64,000 nucleotides of DNA, taken from Alteromonas sp. V450 (GTDB lineage: Bacteria; Pseudomonadota; Gammaproteobacteria; Enterobacterales; Alteromonadaceae). Location: the NCBI RefSeq assembly GCF_001885075.1, contig NZ_MODU01000004.1:1488001-1552000 (forward strand), written 5' to 3'. Positions 54,993 through 64,000 of this stretch are shown in pieces. Under the pieces are notes generated by a model, which was not told the DNA's origin, did no database searches, and saw nothing but the letters and a program-made list of their open reading frames with translations. Within the stretch, counting starts at the first letter, position 1, and every line of letters starts with the position of its first letter. Both the position numbers and the translations under genes were made by a program.

Positions 54993-55084
54993 ATTGCCGT
55001 ACAGGCTAGAAGTCAAGCGGGGTAAGGAATTGGTCGGTGTGAGAGGATTTGAACCTCCGACCCCTGACACCCCATGACAGTGCG
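54993..55084. repeat. Right 92-bp attachment repeat
   Basis: This block is identical to 45809-45900 and overlaps the 3' 54 nucleotides of the intact tRNA-Pro gene. The element between the two copies is about 9.2 kb. Confidence 0.95.
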
Positions 55085-55107
55085 CTACCAGGCTGCGCTA
55101 CACACCG
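55031..55107 (-). tRNA. tRNA-Pro (anticodon GGG)
   Basis: The 77-nt minus-strand sequence starts CGGTGTGTAGCGCAGCC and ends CACACCGACCA with encoded CCA. The acceptor stem pairs CGGTGTG with CACACCG, the T arm has GGTTCAAATCC, and the anticodon region CTGTCATGGGGTGTCAG matches E. coli tRNA-Pro(GGG) with a compensatory C-G to T-A change in the anticodon stem. It is the integration target of the element and is kept intact at the right end. Confidence 0.95.
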
Positions 55108-55243
55108 ACCGAAAGAGCCACCAAGTCTACTCATATTTGTTCACAATGCAACGACAATTAACAATAAGCGCGTTCAAGCGCTCAATTGCTAACCACATAG
55201 GCTGATTTCTGCTTTAAATCACAAGGTTATATATACATTTGGG

Positions 55244-56680
55244 TTAAGCCAGCGTTACATAACACACCGCAGTTACTACCAGTGCCACCAGCAAGTTTAG
55301 CATGATACCCTCTCTTGCCATGGTTTTAATATCAAACTTTTCTGTTGAATAAGCGATAGCATTAGGCGCTGTTGCTACTGGTAACATAAATGCGCAACTT
55401 GCACTAATAGCCGCGGGGATCATCAATAACTTGGGGTCTACTCCTACTGCAGTCCCCGCTGCAGCAAGAATTGGCATTAGTAACGTTGATGTTGCCGTAT
55501 TGGAAGTAATTTCCGTCAAAAAGGTCACGAACAGGCAAATACCAAGAACCAATAAAAGAACAGGAAGCGTAGAAAGTCCTGTTAACCATGTTCCCATAAG
55601 AACACTTAAGCCTGATGACATAAACGCTTTGGCGATACAAATACCGCCAGCAAACAATAACAGCATGCCCCAGGGAATATCGTTTGCGGTTTTCCAATCA
55701 AGTAGTTTGTCGCGATTGCCTTTTGCATCTACCTTACCGCTATCGTTTCCGCTATTGGTGAAAAACATGGCGGCAACACCTGCAACGGCTATCGTGCTAT
55801 CACTGATAGTAGTTATGCCTATCCATGCAGTCCAAAAAGGTCTGAATATCCACGCCATCGCAACCGTGCCAAATATAGCTAATACACGCTTTTCGGCTTT
55901 CGTCCATGTGCCTGGTACGGGCAAATCGATATTTCCAATTTTTGTAATACCGCGAGCTAACCATAAGGCCATAATAGGCACGCCCAATATGACAATAGGT
56001 ACACCTGTTTTCATCCAGTCGATAAAGCTGTATTCAATGCCTTGCGTCTCTTCATACACACTCATGAAGATGATATTAGGCGGTGTACCGATAGGCGTAC
56101 CTACCCCGCCCAAACTTGCCGAATAAGCAATACCCAGAATAAGCGCCACGCCAAATCGTGGGTTGTCTACAGCATTAATAATGGCGATAGCCATGGGTAA
56201 CATCATGAGAATTGTTGCCGTATTGCTGATCCACATACTGAGGATCGCAGTTGTTAACATGAAGCCAAGTACCAACTTAATTGGACTTCCACTGCCTGTT
56301 AAACGCAGCATGTAGATGGCGAAACGTTTATGTAAATTTGCGCGCTCCAGCCCTTTTGACAGCATAAAAGCTGCCATTAGCAAAATTATGACATGACTTC
56401 CTAACGCCGACGCAGCCTCGCTGTGCGACAGCACACCGAACAGCGGAAATAGCGCGAAGGGCAAAAGTGAGGTGGCCGGAATGGGGAGCGCTTCTGTAAC
56501 CCAAAGTACCGCCACAAATAATGTGATTGCGGCCGTAAAAATGATCTCATTGGGCTGGCCCACAACCCACAATCCCGTGCCACTGAGAACAGAGACAATA
56601 AACGCAAAAAGGATAATACTATTTTTTTGTGTTGGCGTTCGCTGTTGAATATCTGAAGAACGTTCAGGGTTTGTGTGCAT
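55244..56680 (-). CDS. SLC13/DASS family sodium:dicarboxylate or sulfate symporter
   Basis: This 478-residue inner-membrane transporter has about 11-12 hydrophobic segments. The two family SNT motifs are present in MWISNTATILMMLP and EITSNTATSTLLMP, and GGVGTPIGTPPNIIFM is the signature region. Members import C4-dicarboxylates, citrate or related anions with sodium. The exact substrate cannot be read from the sequence. The ATG is the first in frame. Confidence 0.92.
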   Translation of the reverse strand: MHTNPERSSDIQQRTPTQKNSIILFAFIVSVLSGTGLWVVGQPNEIIFTAAITLFVAVLWVTEALPIPATSLLPFALFPLFGVLSHSEAASALGSHVIILLMAAFMLSKGLERANLHKRFAIYMLRLTGSGSPIKLVLGFMLTTAILSMWISNTATILMMLPMAIAIINAVDNPRFGVALILGIAYSASLGGVGTPIGTPPNIIFMSVYEETQGIEYSFIDWMKTGVPIVILGVPIMALWLARGITKIGNIDLPVPGTWTKAEKRVLAIFGTVAMAWIFRPFWTAWIGITTISDSTIAVAGVAAMFFTNSGNDSGKVDAKGNRDKLLDWKTANDIPWGMLLLFAGGICIAKAFMSSGLSVLMGTWLTGLSTLPVLLLVLGICLFVTFLTEITSNTATSTLLMPILAAAGTAVGVDPKLLMIPAAISASCAFMLPVATAPNAIAYSTEKFDIKTMAREGIMLNLLVALVVTAVCYVTLA

Positions 56681-56818
56681 TGCGCTTCCCGTTACTAATC
56701 GCTTTATTATAAGTGCTAGAGCCTTAGCTATTGGCCCTTTTTATTGCTCTTATATTTTCTATCAGTAATTAGCGGGAAACGCACGAGGCTTTTCCGAAAA
56801 AGTTGTTTTTAGGTTGAT

Positions 56819-57412
56819 TTACTTACTTTCGTCGTCAGACGAGATTCGGCTTGCAACTGCGCCCGCTTGCCCCTTGTATTTTGCATCTACTCTCGCGTTG
56901 TACGGCTTTTCAGCCGGCGCTGAAAGTACCTCAAAGCTAAGTGCCCCTATCTTCATTTTAGGGCGAAGCGCTAGCGGTAACTTACCACTGTTGTAAAACT
57001 CAAGCACGATATTGCCAGACCAACCCGGATCGATTCTATGCGCCGTCACATGAACCATTAAGCCCAAGCGCGCGAGTGAAGAACGCCCATCTAACCAACC
57101 CACAATGTTGTCTGGTAACGTTACTGACTCGTGAGTAATGGCAAGTGCAAGCTCACCGGGGTGTAGAAAGAAAGCTTTGCCCTCTTCTAGTTCAATTTCA
57201 TCACTCATTACGTGGTCGAGCGCTTCTTGAACTTGCGCTTTCGGGCCACTTAAATCAATAAACGGTGCTTGATGGTCTTCGAACACGCGGAATTTATTAC
57301 CTAAGCGAATATCTACCGTAACACCACTTATTTGGTCATAGTTAGGGGTAGGCTCAATTTTAATTTTCCCATCTTGCAGGTGTTGGTAAATATCGCGGTC
57401 GCACAAGCGCAT
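56819..57412 (-). CDS. dcd: dCTP deaminase
   Basis: This 197-residue enzyme converts dCTP to dUTP for thymidylate synthesis. It begins [15 protein letters not shown], and contains [20 protein letters not shown] near residue 107 with the catalytic Glu and Ser/Arg regions and [16 protein letters not shown]. The length and motifs match the monofunctional E. coli-type Dcd. It is upstream of the SLC13 gene but separated by about 140 bases. Confidence 0.95.
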   Translation of the reverse strand: MRLCDRDIYQHLQDGKIKIEPTPNYDQISGVTVDIRLGNKFRVFEDHQAPFIDLSGPKAQVQEALDHVMSDEIELEEGKAFFLHPGELALAITHESVTLPDNIVGWLDGRSSLARLGLMVHVTAHRIDPGWSGNIVLEFYNSGKLPLALRPKMKIGALSFEVLSAPAEKPYNARVDAKYKGQAGAVASRISSDDESK

Positions 57413-57627
57413 GGTATATTCCTCATTTCATTAGGCCGCTATTATGCGTATGTCGCGGCATGCATTCAACTACTCAAAGGCTTGTTTTACCTGCTTTTGC
57501 GCAATTTTTATTAAGTTTGTGGCGAATTTGAATTCAAGCGCTATAACTTGGCTCAATTTTTTCCCGGCTAAGCGTCGACTTTTTCAAACTTGCACGCCAT
57601 GCGTTAGCGCCTAACGCTATTTCCTTT

Positions 57628-58731
57628 TTAATTTTTACCTACAATGCCAATCGGGTTTCCCTTAATGTGTTTAGTTGCCCCCTTGCGTGGCGCAACATTA
57701 AACGCCAATTGCATCGACACTGCTCTAGCTGCCTCGCGGTAGCTTTCACTCAAAGTACTTTCAGGCGTGGAAATTAACAAAGGCGTGCCGGCATCGCCAT
57801 GTTCGCGAATATGAATATCAAGCGGTAGCTGCCCTAACAGTGGCAAACCATGGCGCTCAGCAAGCGCCTCGCCCCCACCCTTTGAAAACACATAGTCCTT
57901 GGTGCCACAGGCTCTGCACTGGTAATAGCTCATGTTCTCGATAAGCCCCAGCACCGGAACATTAACTTTTTCAAACATACTTATACCCTTTTGGGCGTCA
58001 GCCAATGCTAAGTCCTGTGGCGTAGTCACTACCACAGAAGCGGTTAGGGGCACTTGTTGTGCCATAGTAAGCTGAATGTCGCCGGTACCCGGTGGCATAT
58101 CTACGATTAAATAGTCGAGTACAGGCCATAGGGTTTCATCTAGCAACTGCTTTAACGCCCTGCTTGCCATCGGCCCTCGCCATACGGCCGCGTCTTCTTG
58201 GGGCACTAAGTAACCAATTGAGTTCGCCACCAGCCCATGTGCCATGAGCGGCTGCATGTGCTTATTATCTTCACTCTCAGGGTGTGCATTGGGGTTGCCC
58301 AACATGATGGGAATAGACGGCCCATAAATATCGGCATCTAAAATCCCAACTTTCGCGCCTTCTTGCATAAGCGCAAACGCTAAATTAATACTGGTTGTCG
58401 ACTTACCTACCCCGCCCTTGCCTGAAGCCACTGCTATTATGTTTTTAATGTTGGTGACCGGGGCAACTTCTGTTTCTCCACTGGCTACGTTTTGTTTGAA
58501 GGTAAGCTGATCATCACCAAGCGTACCTTCTAGCTGTTTGAGTACCTCTTGTTTAAGCGCGCCTAATTGAGTAGCTATACAAAATGGCAGTGTGACTGTA
58601 ACACCGGCATCTTCATTTTCTGGCTGGCTAAAAGCACACCATGGCACGGTATCTTCAACATCTAGCGAAAAATACTTGGCCAAAATTACAGCAACTTTTT
58701 GAGTTACCGGCTCTGCTTTACGAGAAAAGAA
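57628..58731 (-). CDS. mrp: Mrp/ApbC-type iron-sulfur cluster carrier ATPase
   Basis: This protein of about 367 residues has a short N-terminal DUF59-like part and a P-loop ATPase domain with ASGKGGVGKSTTSINLA near residue 100, DADIYGPSIP, and the CxxC motif YYQCRACGTKDY near 268 that binds a transferred [4Fe-4S] cluster. I chose the ATG at 58731 (MFFSRKAEPV); the longer frame to 58824 runs towards the metG promoter. It is divergent from metG with about 110 bases between start codons, an arrangement conserved in gammaproteobacteria. Confidence 0.93.
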   Translation of the reverse strand, partial: FFSRKAEPVTQKVAVILAKYFSLDVEDTVPWCAFSQPENEDAGVTVTLPFCIATQLGALKQEVLKQLEGTLGDDQLTFKQNVASGETEVAPVTNIKNIIAVASGKGGVGKSTTSINLAFALMQEGAKVGILDADIYGPSIPIMLGNPNAHPESEDNKHMQPLMAHGLVANSIGYLVPQEDAAVWRGPMASRALKQLLDETLWPVLDYLIVDMPPGTGDIQLTMAQQVPLTASVVVTTPQDLALADAQKGISMFEKVNVPVLGLIENMSYYQCRACGTKDYVFSKGGGEALAERHGLPLLGQLPLDIHIREHGDAGTPLLISTPESTLSESYREAARAVSMQLAFNVAPRKGATKHIKGNPIGIVGKN

Positions 58732-58842
58732 CATAAAATGCCTTACTAGTAGTAGAATTGTGTGAATTACGTAATGCAAAAAACGCGGTTTTCCGCTAGT
58801 ATTTGCAACCATTTTGAAACGCAAAGAATCAATAACGTCATT

Positions 58843-60870
58843 ATGTCAGAAAAACGCCGAATTCTGGTAACCAGTGCGTTGCCATACGCAAATGGCTCTA
58901 TTCACTTAGGCCATTTGCTAGAACACATTCAAACCGACATCTGGACCCGTTTTCAGCGCCTTCGCGGAAACGAATGTTACAGTGTTTGCGCCGACGATGC
59001 ACACGGTACGCCAGTTATGCTTAAAGCCCAAGAGCTTGGTATTACACCAGAAGAAATGGTGGCAAGAACGCGTGCTGAACATCACCAAGACCTTGTTGAT
59101 TTTCACGTAGATTACGACAACTACTACGTAACCCATTCGCCAGAAAACAAGGCGCTGTGTGAAGAAATTTACACCCGTTTGGATAACGCGGGTTACATCA
59201 GCAAACGCACCATTAACCAGCTGTTCGACCCTGAAAAAGAAATGTTCTTGCCAGACCGTTTCGTTAAGGGTACCTGCCCTAGCTGTGGCTCAGAAGATCA
59301 AAACGGCGACAGTTGTGACGTATGTGGCGCAACGTATAGCCCAACAGAAGTAAAGAACCCGCGCAGCGTTGTGTCGGGTGCTACACCAGTACTACGCGAG
59401 TCTGAGCACTTCTTCTTTGACCTGCCAAAATTTGAAGGCATGTTAAAAGAGTGGATCCGCTCTGGTGCTCTGCAGGAAGAAATGGCTAACAAGCTGCAAG
59501 AATGGTTTACTGAAGGTCTTCAACAGTGGGACATCAGCCGTGATGCGCCTTACTTCGGCTTTGAAATTCCAGGTGCGCCGAACAAGTTCTTCTACGTGTG
59601 GGTAGATGCGCCTGTAGGCTATATGGCGAGTTTCAAAAACTTCTGCGATCAGAACAATCTAGAGTTTGATGATTTCTGGAAAGCCGACTCAGACGCAGAG
59701 CTTTACCACTTTATTGGTAAAGATATTACCTACTTCCACTGCCTGTTCTGGCCTGCCATGCTAGAAGGCGCGGGATACCGTAAGCCGACCGGCGTAAACA
59801 TTCACGGTTTTGTGACGGTGAACGGTGCGAAGATGTCTAAGTCGCGCGGTACGTTTATCAAAGGCCGTACCTACCTAGACCACCTGAACCCAGAATATCT
59901 GCGTTACTACTTTGCGTCTAAGTTAGGTGATGGTGTTACCGACATCGACCTAAACTTTACTGATTTTGCTCAAAAAGTGAATTCAGACCTGGTTGGTAAA
60001 GTGGTTAACATTGCTAGCCGCTGTGCAAGCTTTATCACCAAGCGTTTCGACGGCAAATTGTCTGACAATGTGATTGAGCCAGAGCTTATTGCAGAGTTCC
60101 AAAACGCATCTGAAAGCATTGCTGCACTTTTCGAGAAGCGTAAGTACCATCAAGCTGTGCGTGAAATTATGGCCTTGGCCGATAAAGCAAACCAGTTTAT
60201 CGACAACAACGCACCTTGGGTAACCATTAAAGACGAGACTAAGCAGCAGTTCACACACGATGTGTGCTCGCTAGGTATTAACATGTTCCGTCTGTTGGTT
60301 ATTTACTTAAAGCCTGTACTACCGGTGCTTGCAGAAAAAGCAGAAGAATTCTTAAACGACAAGTTCGACTGGAATTCACTGCAAACCCTATTGAAAGGCC
60401 ACGCTATCAACAAATTTAAGCCAATGATGCAGCGTGTAGAAATGGAGAAAATCGACGCCATGGTTGAAGATTCAAAAGAAAGCCTAGCGCCAGCAGCACC
60501 AGCTATCGACCCTGACAGCCCGCTTGCAAAAGATCCTATCAGCGACACTATCTCGTTTGATGAGTTCGCCAAGGTAGATTTACGTATTGCACGTATCGCT
60601 AAAGCTGAACACGTAGAAAAAGCTGACAAGCTTTTACGTTTAGAGCTCGATTTAGGCGGCGAAACTAAGCAAGTTTTTGCCGGTATTAAGTCGGCCTACT
60701 CGCCTGAAGCACTCATTGGTAAGCACACGGTAATGGTAGCGAACCTCGCCCCGCGTAAAATGCGTTTTGGCATGAGTGAAGGTATGGTTCTGGCGGCAGG
60801 CCCTGGCGGTGACGAGCTATACATTCTTGAGCCGCACGAAGGTGCAAAGCCAGGCATGCGCGTTAAGTAA
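58843..60870 (+). CDS. metG: Methionyl-tRNA synthetase
   Basis: This 675-residue class I synthetase has [18 protein letters not shown] with the HIGH-like motif near residues 12-29, a zinc knuckle ([18 protein letters not shown]) near 145-162, KMSKSRG near 329, and a C-terminal EMAPII-like tRNA-binding domain from about residue 570 ([13 protein letters not shown]). I chose the ATG at 58843 ([15 protein letters not shown]) as in other gammaproteobacteria. Confidence 0.97.
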   Translation: MSEKRRILVTSALPYANGSIHLGHLLEHIQTDIWTRFQRLRGNECYSVCADDAHGTPVMLKAQELGITPEEMVARTRAEHHQDLVDFHVDYDNYYVTHSPENKALCEEIYTRLDNAGYISKRTINQLFDPEKEMFLPDRFVKGTCPSCGSEDQNGDSCDVCGATYSPTEVKNPRSVVSGATPVLRESEHFFFDLPKFEGMLKEWIRSGALQEEMANKLQEWFTEGLQQWDISRDAPYFGFEIPGAPNKFFYVWVDAPVGYMASFKNFCDQNNLEFDDFWKADSDAELYHFIGKDITYFHCLFWPAMLEGAGYRKPTGVNIHGFVTVNGAKMSKSRGTFIKGRTYLDHLNPEYLRYYFASKLGDGVTDIDLNFTDFAQKVNSDLVGKVVNIASRCASFITKRFDGKLSDNVIEPELIAEFQNASESIAALFEKRKYHQAVREIMALADKANQFIDNNAPWVTIKDETKQQFTHDVCSLGINMFRLLVIYLKPVLPVLAEKAEEFLNDKFDWNSLQTLLKGHAINKFKPMMQRVEMEKIDAMVEDSKESLAPAAPAIDPDSPLAKDPISDTISFDEFAKVDLRIARIAKAEHVEKADKLLRLELDLGGETKQVFAGIKSAYSPEALIGKHTVMVANLAPRKMRFGMSEGMVLAAGPGGDELYILEPHEGAKPGMRVK

Positions 60871-60925
60871 TGTAATAACGACTAAGCCAATTTGTTTTAG
60901 GCGAGGTTAACCTTACTTAAAATAT

Positions 60926-60962
60926 AAAGCCACGGCGGGAAGCTCCCATCGTGGCTTTTTTA
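60926..60962 (+). terminator. Terminator of metG
   Basis: AAAGCCACG and CGTGGCTTT form a 9-bp outer stem with an inner GGGA/TCCC pairing, followed by TTTTTTAT. It is a strong intrinsic terminator. Confidence 0.88.
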
Positions 60963-61056
60963 TGGTTTTCGTATTTTTGTATTGCGAGTTGTCGTCGGTT
61001 ACCACGTGTTTTGGCTACCCTCGCAACGGTCCAAAATAAAGGCCCATATTAAGAAA

Positions 61057-61890
61057 TTAGCGGCCGGAACGATTCACGGTAGACGTTCTTACACTTGCCC
61101 CAACAGCAGAAAAACGCGGCTTTACATTGCGTTTAGGTTTTATTGCCGTCATAGGAATAACGCGTTTTTTCGCGAGAATAACATATACCGCGCTGCACCA
61201 CGGCAGGTAGGAAGCTAGATACTCTTGAAGCTTGACCGCCCCTTTCCATTTTTGTTGAAAAAAAAGCGTTGAAAACATCACTTGGCGTTGTTCAACAATC
61301 TCAAACCCAAGCAGCTGAAGCCAATCTTTAATACGATACGACGTAAAGAAGCGCGCATCGTGCAAAATATTGCCGCGCTTAACAGGTAGAAACTTTGCAA
61401 TACCGGCTAAGCTTAATGGGTTAAAACCACTAATTATTACATAGCCATTTTGGGTAATAACGCGGTCGACCTCTCTTAGTATTTCATGCGGATCTTGAGC
61501 GAAATCTAGTTCATTAGCGAGTAGAAAGCCATCAATGCTATTTTCCGAAAAAGGCAAGCTGTGAGATTGTCCTACCACAAAGCTTGGCTGACATTGTACA
61601 AAAGGATCACGATGGCTACTGCTGCTGTCGTGTCGGTCACGTTCGTCACACACGTTCGCTTTTTTTAACGTCTTTTCATCAGGCACAAGATTAACGTGAT
61701 GACGAATAGGGCTGGCTTCAAGAGTAATCGCTGAACTGAGTGACCCGAGTTTAGCAAAATGATAGCCAAAAACCCGTTCTGCGTAGTCATTACATACGCT
61801 ATTAATGGCCTGACGAATTTGTTCACCTGCGGGGAACTCGCCCCAAGACTCTGGATAACGCGGGGGGATTTTTTGAAACGCTGATCTCAT
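61057..61890 (-). CDS. SAM-dependent methyltransferase-like protein
   Basis: This protein of about 277 residues has a Methyltransf_11-like core: LGSLSSAITLEASPIRH, then SLPFSENSIDGFLLANELDF and EILREVDRVITQNGYVIISG, with a Cys-free Arg-rich tail. The usual glycine-rich SAM motif I is degenerate, so activity is uncertain. I chose the ATG at 61890 (MRSAFQKIPP). It is divergent from gloB, an arrangement common in gammaproteobacteria. Confidence 0.82.
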   Translation of the reverse strand: MRSAFQKIPPRYPESWGEFPAGEQIRQAINSVCNDYAERVFGYHFAKLGSLSSAITLEASPIRHHVNLVPDEKTLKKANVCDERDRHDSSSSHRDPFVQCQPSFVVGQSHSLPFSENSIDGFLLANELDFAQDPHEILREVDRVITQNGYVIISGFNPLSLAGIAKFLPVKRGNILHDARFFTSYRIKDWLQLLGFEIVEQRQVMFSTLFFQQKWKGAVKLQEYLASYLPWCSAVYVILAKKRVIPMTAIKPKRNVKPRFSAVGASVRTSTVNRSGR

Positions 61891-61976
61891 TATTACACGT
61901 TTGCTCTTTGGTTGCCCTGCCGTAAACAAGCCCCTATAGTAACGCATAAATCTACCTATACAAGCAGGTAACCAAC

Positions 61977-62768
61977 ATGACGAATGACAGGCTTCCTTCA
62001 GGTATAACGGTATTCCCTATACCCGCATTTACCGATAACTATATATGGTGTATTCACGATAAGAACAATGCGGTGGTCGTAGACCCAGGTGATGCAGAGC
62101 CTGTGTTTACGTATTTGAAGTCAAATGGGCTTCAGCTTAGCGCAATTCTTATCACCCATCACCACAGAGATCACACTGGTGGTATTGCAAAGCTTGTTTC
62201 GGCCATTCCCGAGCTGCCCGTCATTGGACCAAGGGGCGGCCATATTCGCGGTATAACAAAGTCGGTTTCACAAGGCGACACAGTAACATTGCCTGTACTT
62301 CAAATGGCGCTTCAAGTAATGGAGGTACCAGGTCATACGCTTGATCACATTGCATTTTTCGGACACGGTGTTTTGTTTTGTGGGGATACATTGTTTTCAG
62401 CAGGGTGTGGACGACTTTTTGAAGGCTCACCAGAGCAGATGCACCACTCGCTAAATAAGCTAAAGCGCCTTCCCGACAGCACGAAAGTGTATTGCACACA
62501 TGAATATACTCAAGCAAATGTCGCGTTTGCGCTCGCTGTTGAACCCTCAAATACTAAGCTGCAACAATATTCTGACTGGGTCAATACACAGCGAAAAAAC
62601 AACCTTGTTACGCTACCGAGTACGCTAGAACAACAAAAAGATATTAACCCCTTTTTACGCGCCCATGAACTTTCTGTTAAATCGGCTGCCGAAGCCTACA
62701 GCAAAAATAGCCTAGCCGACGATGTAGCAGTATTTGCCGCAGTTCGCCGCTGGAAAGACGAGTTTTGA
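61977..62768 (+). CDS. gloB: Hydroxyacylglutathione hydrolase (glyoxalase II)
   Basis: This 263-residue metallo-beta-lactamase-fold enzyme hydrolyses S-lactoylglutathione to lactate. ITHHHRDHTGG near residues 58-68 is the THxHxDH metal motif, with GHTLDHIAF, FCGDTLFSAGCGRLFEG and VYCTHEYTQANVAFA supplying the other ligands. The length and C-terminal NPFLR match GloB. Confidence 0.95.
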   Translation: MTNDRLPSGITVFPIPAFTDNYIWCIHDKNNAVVVDPGDAEPVFTYLKSNGLQLSAILITHHHRDHTGGIAKLVSAIPELPVIGPRGGHIRGITKSVSQGDTVTLPVLQMALQVMEVPGHTLDHIAFFGHGVLFCGDTLFSAGCGRLFEGSPEQMHHSLNKLKRLPDSTKVYCTHEYTQANVAFALAVEPSNTKLQQYSDWVNTQRKNNLVTLPSTLEQQKDINPFLRAHELSVKSAAEAYSKNSLADDVAVFAAVRRWKDEF

Positions 62769-62832
62769 TGCAAAAGTAGGCCAATTACCGTAAAATGGTA
62801 GGTTTGCAATGCCCAATGAGGTTTCTTCATAT

Positions 62833-64000
62833 ATGCAGTTGAAGTGTTTTCCTTTATCGCCGCTAATATTAGCGATAGGTTTAAGCGGTTGCCAACTAAC
62901 CGGTATCAATAGTGACGAAGCACAGTTAGAAAGTAACGAAAATGCCTCATTAGAGGCGTGCAGCGACATTCATACTAACGAAGAGTCAATTAGTGATTGT
63001 GAAATAGCTCGTGACGGTGTCATCGAGGTTATTCATCCGCACGACGATGCTTTAGAAGAGATAGCGCAAATTACCGAGACGCCAGAGGTACACACGCAAG
63101 CGGTGATTACAGATGTATGGAAACGCGCAAGTAACAACTTTGCGTTATCTATACCGGATAACAAACGCATAGATGCGCAACGAAAGTGGTACCTTAAGCA
63201 TCCAGAATATATGGCTCGCGTAGTAAAACGCGCAAAACCTTTTCTTTACTACATTACCGAAGAAATTGAAAAACGCGGTATGCCAATGGAACTGGTTCTT
63301 TTGCCTATTGTAGAAAGCGCGTTTGATCCCTTTGCCTATTCTCACGGTCGAGCCGCCGGCATGTGGCAGTTTATTCCGGGGACCGGAAAGCGATTCGGCA
63401 TGCAACAAAACTGGTGGTACGACGGACGCAGAGACGTGATAGCCTCCACCAAAGGAGCGCTAGATTATCTTACCTATTTGAACAACATGTTCGACGGAAA
63501 CTGGCTACATGCACTCGCTGCGTATAACAGTGGCGAAGGGCGGGTTTTAAAAGCGATTAAAGCCAATAAAAGAGTAGGAAAGCCTACTGACTTTTGGAAT
63601 CTCAATTTACCACGAGAAACCCGTGCCTATGTACCAAAACTTCTCGCATTAGCGGATATCTTAAAGAACAAAGATAGCTATGCCTATGCATGGCCGGAAG
63701 TTGAAAACGTGGCGGTTATTGAGGTTGTCGATATTGATTCACAGGTCGATTTAGCCTTTGCTGCCGAACTTGCTGGTATGTCATTAAAAGAACTGCATGG
63801 ATTGAATCCTGGGTTTAATCGATGGGCAACATCTCCTGAGGGGCCTCATAGGCTTGTTTTACCGTTAAATAAAGCAGCAACATTTTCACAAGCGCTAGCT
63901 AAAATTGATCAAAAAGAGCGACTGAACTGGGTACGACACTCGGTGAAAGCCGGCGATAGTTTGGGAAAAATCGCGCAACAATATCACACCACAATCAACG
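62833..64000 (+). CDS. mltD: Membrane-bound lytic murein transglycosylase D (3' end outside window)
   Basis: The frame is open to the window edge. The N-terminus is a lipoprotein signal with LAIGLSGC, so the protein is anchored in the outer membrane. The SLT domain includes LPIVESAFDPFAYSHGRAAG near residue 155 with the catalytic Glu, MWQFIPGTGKRFGM and ALAAYNSGEGRV. A first LysM begins near the end (VKAGDSLGKIAQQYHTTIN). An ATG at 62809 is an alternative start. It cuts peptidoglycan glycan strands to anhydro-muropeptides. Confidence 0.92.
   Translation, partial: MQLKCFPLSPLILAIGLSGCQLTGINSDEAQLESNENASLEACSDIHTNEESISDCEIARDGVIEVIHPHDDALEEIAQITETPEVHTQAVITDVWKRASNNFALSIPDNKRIDAQRKWYLKHPEYMARVVKRAKPFLYYITEEIEKRGMPMELVLLPIVESAFDPFAYSHGRAAGMWQFIPGTGKRFGMQQNWWYDGRRDVIASTKGALDYLTYLNNMFDGNWLHALAAYNSGEGRVLKAIKANKRVGKPTDFWNLNLPRETRAYVPKLLALADILKNKDSYAYAWPEVENVAVIEVVDIDSQVDLAFAAELAGMSLKELHGLNPGFNRWATSPEGPHRLVLPLNKAATFSQALAKIDQKERLNWVRHSVKAGDSLGKIAQQYHTTIN

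Noticed and set aside
45809-55084. Complete inducible prophage
   Set aside because: No terminase, portal, protease, tail, lysis or replication gene can be recognised, and 9.2 kb is too small for an autonomous tailed phage.
60982-61218. Plus-strand frame after metG
   Set aside because: It is largely antisense to the methyltransferase gene, rich in Arg/His, and follows the metG terminator without a promoter or ribosome site.

Overview
The window looks like chromosomal DNA of a marine gammaproteobacterium, most likely Alteromonas or a close relative. That assignment is inferred from gene content: a large pectin locus with a TonB-dependent receptor, abundant c-di-GMP and chemotaxis genes, and housekeeping metG, mrp, dcd, gloB and mltD. 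It was not tested by a database search.

Positions 1-14064 form a pectin and uronate utilisation locus. A tight plus-strand operon (uxaA partial, uxaC, a fructuronate reductase-type dehydrogenase, eda, kdgK) takes uronates to pyruvate and glyceraldehyde-3-phosphate. Next come a CE12-type acetylesterase and a TonB-dependent receptor on the minus strand, then a plus-strand GH105 hydrolase, GH28 polygalacturonase and CE8 pectinesterase. The 0.7 kb between receptor and GH105 carries palindromic TGCTACCGGTAGCA-type operator candidates.

Positions 14172-37333 are mixed signalling and stress genes: a PilJ-type hybrid kinase, a WYL regulator, a Cache chemoreceptor, a reactive-electrophile-type cluster (LysR, exported DJ-1/PfpI, YqhD-like dehydrogenase, Old Yellow Enzyme), a GGDEF-EAL protein, nitroreductase, catalase, an HD-GYP regulator overlapping a GAF histidine kinase, an M23 peptidase, a ParDE pair, a stop-interrupted secreted protein, and an SPFH/NfeD pair.

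Positions 37622-45211 are rearranged. An alpha/beta hydrolase and AraC-regulator pair has been partly duplicated around a 5 kb insert that holds a Tat-exported molybdenum hydroxylase and a truncated IS3-type transposase. The left copy keeps the hydrolase and only the start of araC. The right copy keeps araC and an internally deleted hydrolase.

Positions 45809-55084 are a compact 9.2 kb integrative element in tRNA-Pro(GGG), bounded by perfect 92-bp direct repeats. Both ends carry three GTGCCCC repeats at 12-bp spacing, which look like integrase arm sites. The element encodes a tyrosine integrase and an HK97-type major capsid protein, but I recognise no terminase, portal, protease, tail, lysis or replication gene. 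It also contains a split array of about 109-bp repeats, most of which can fold into a hairpin. This fits a phage satellite that brings its own capsid protein, and it is the best candidate here for an undescribed system.

Positions 55244-64000 return to core genes: an SLC13 transporter, dcd, mrp, metG, a methyltransferase, gloB and the start of mltD.
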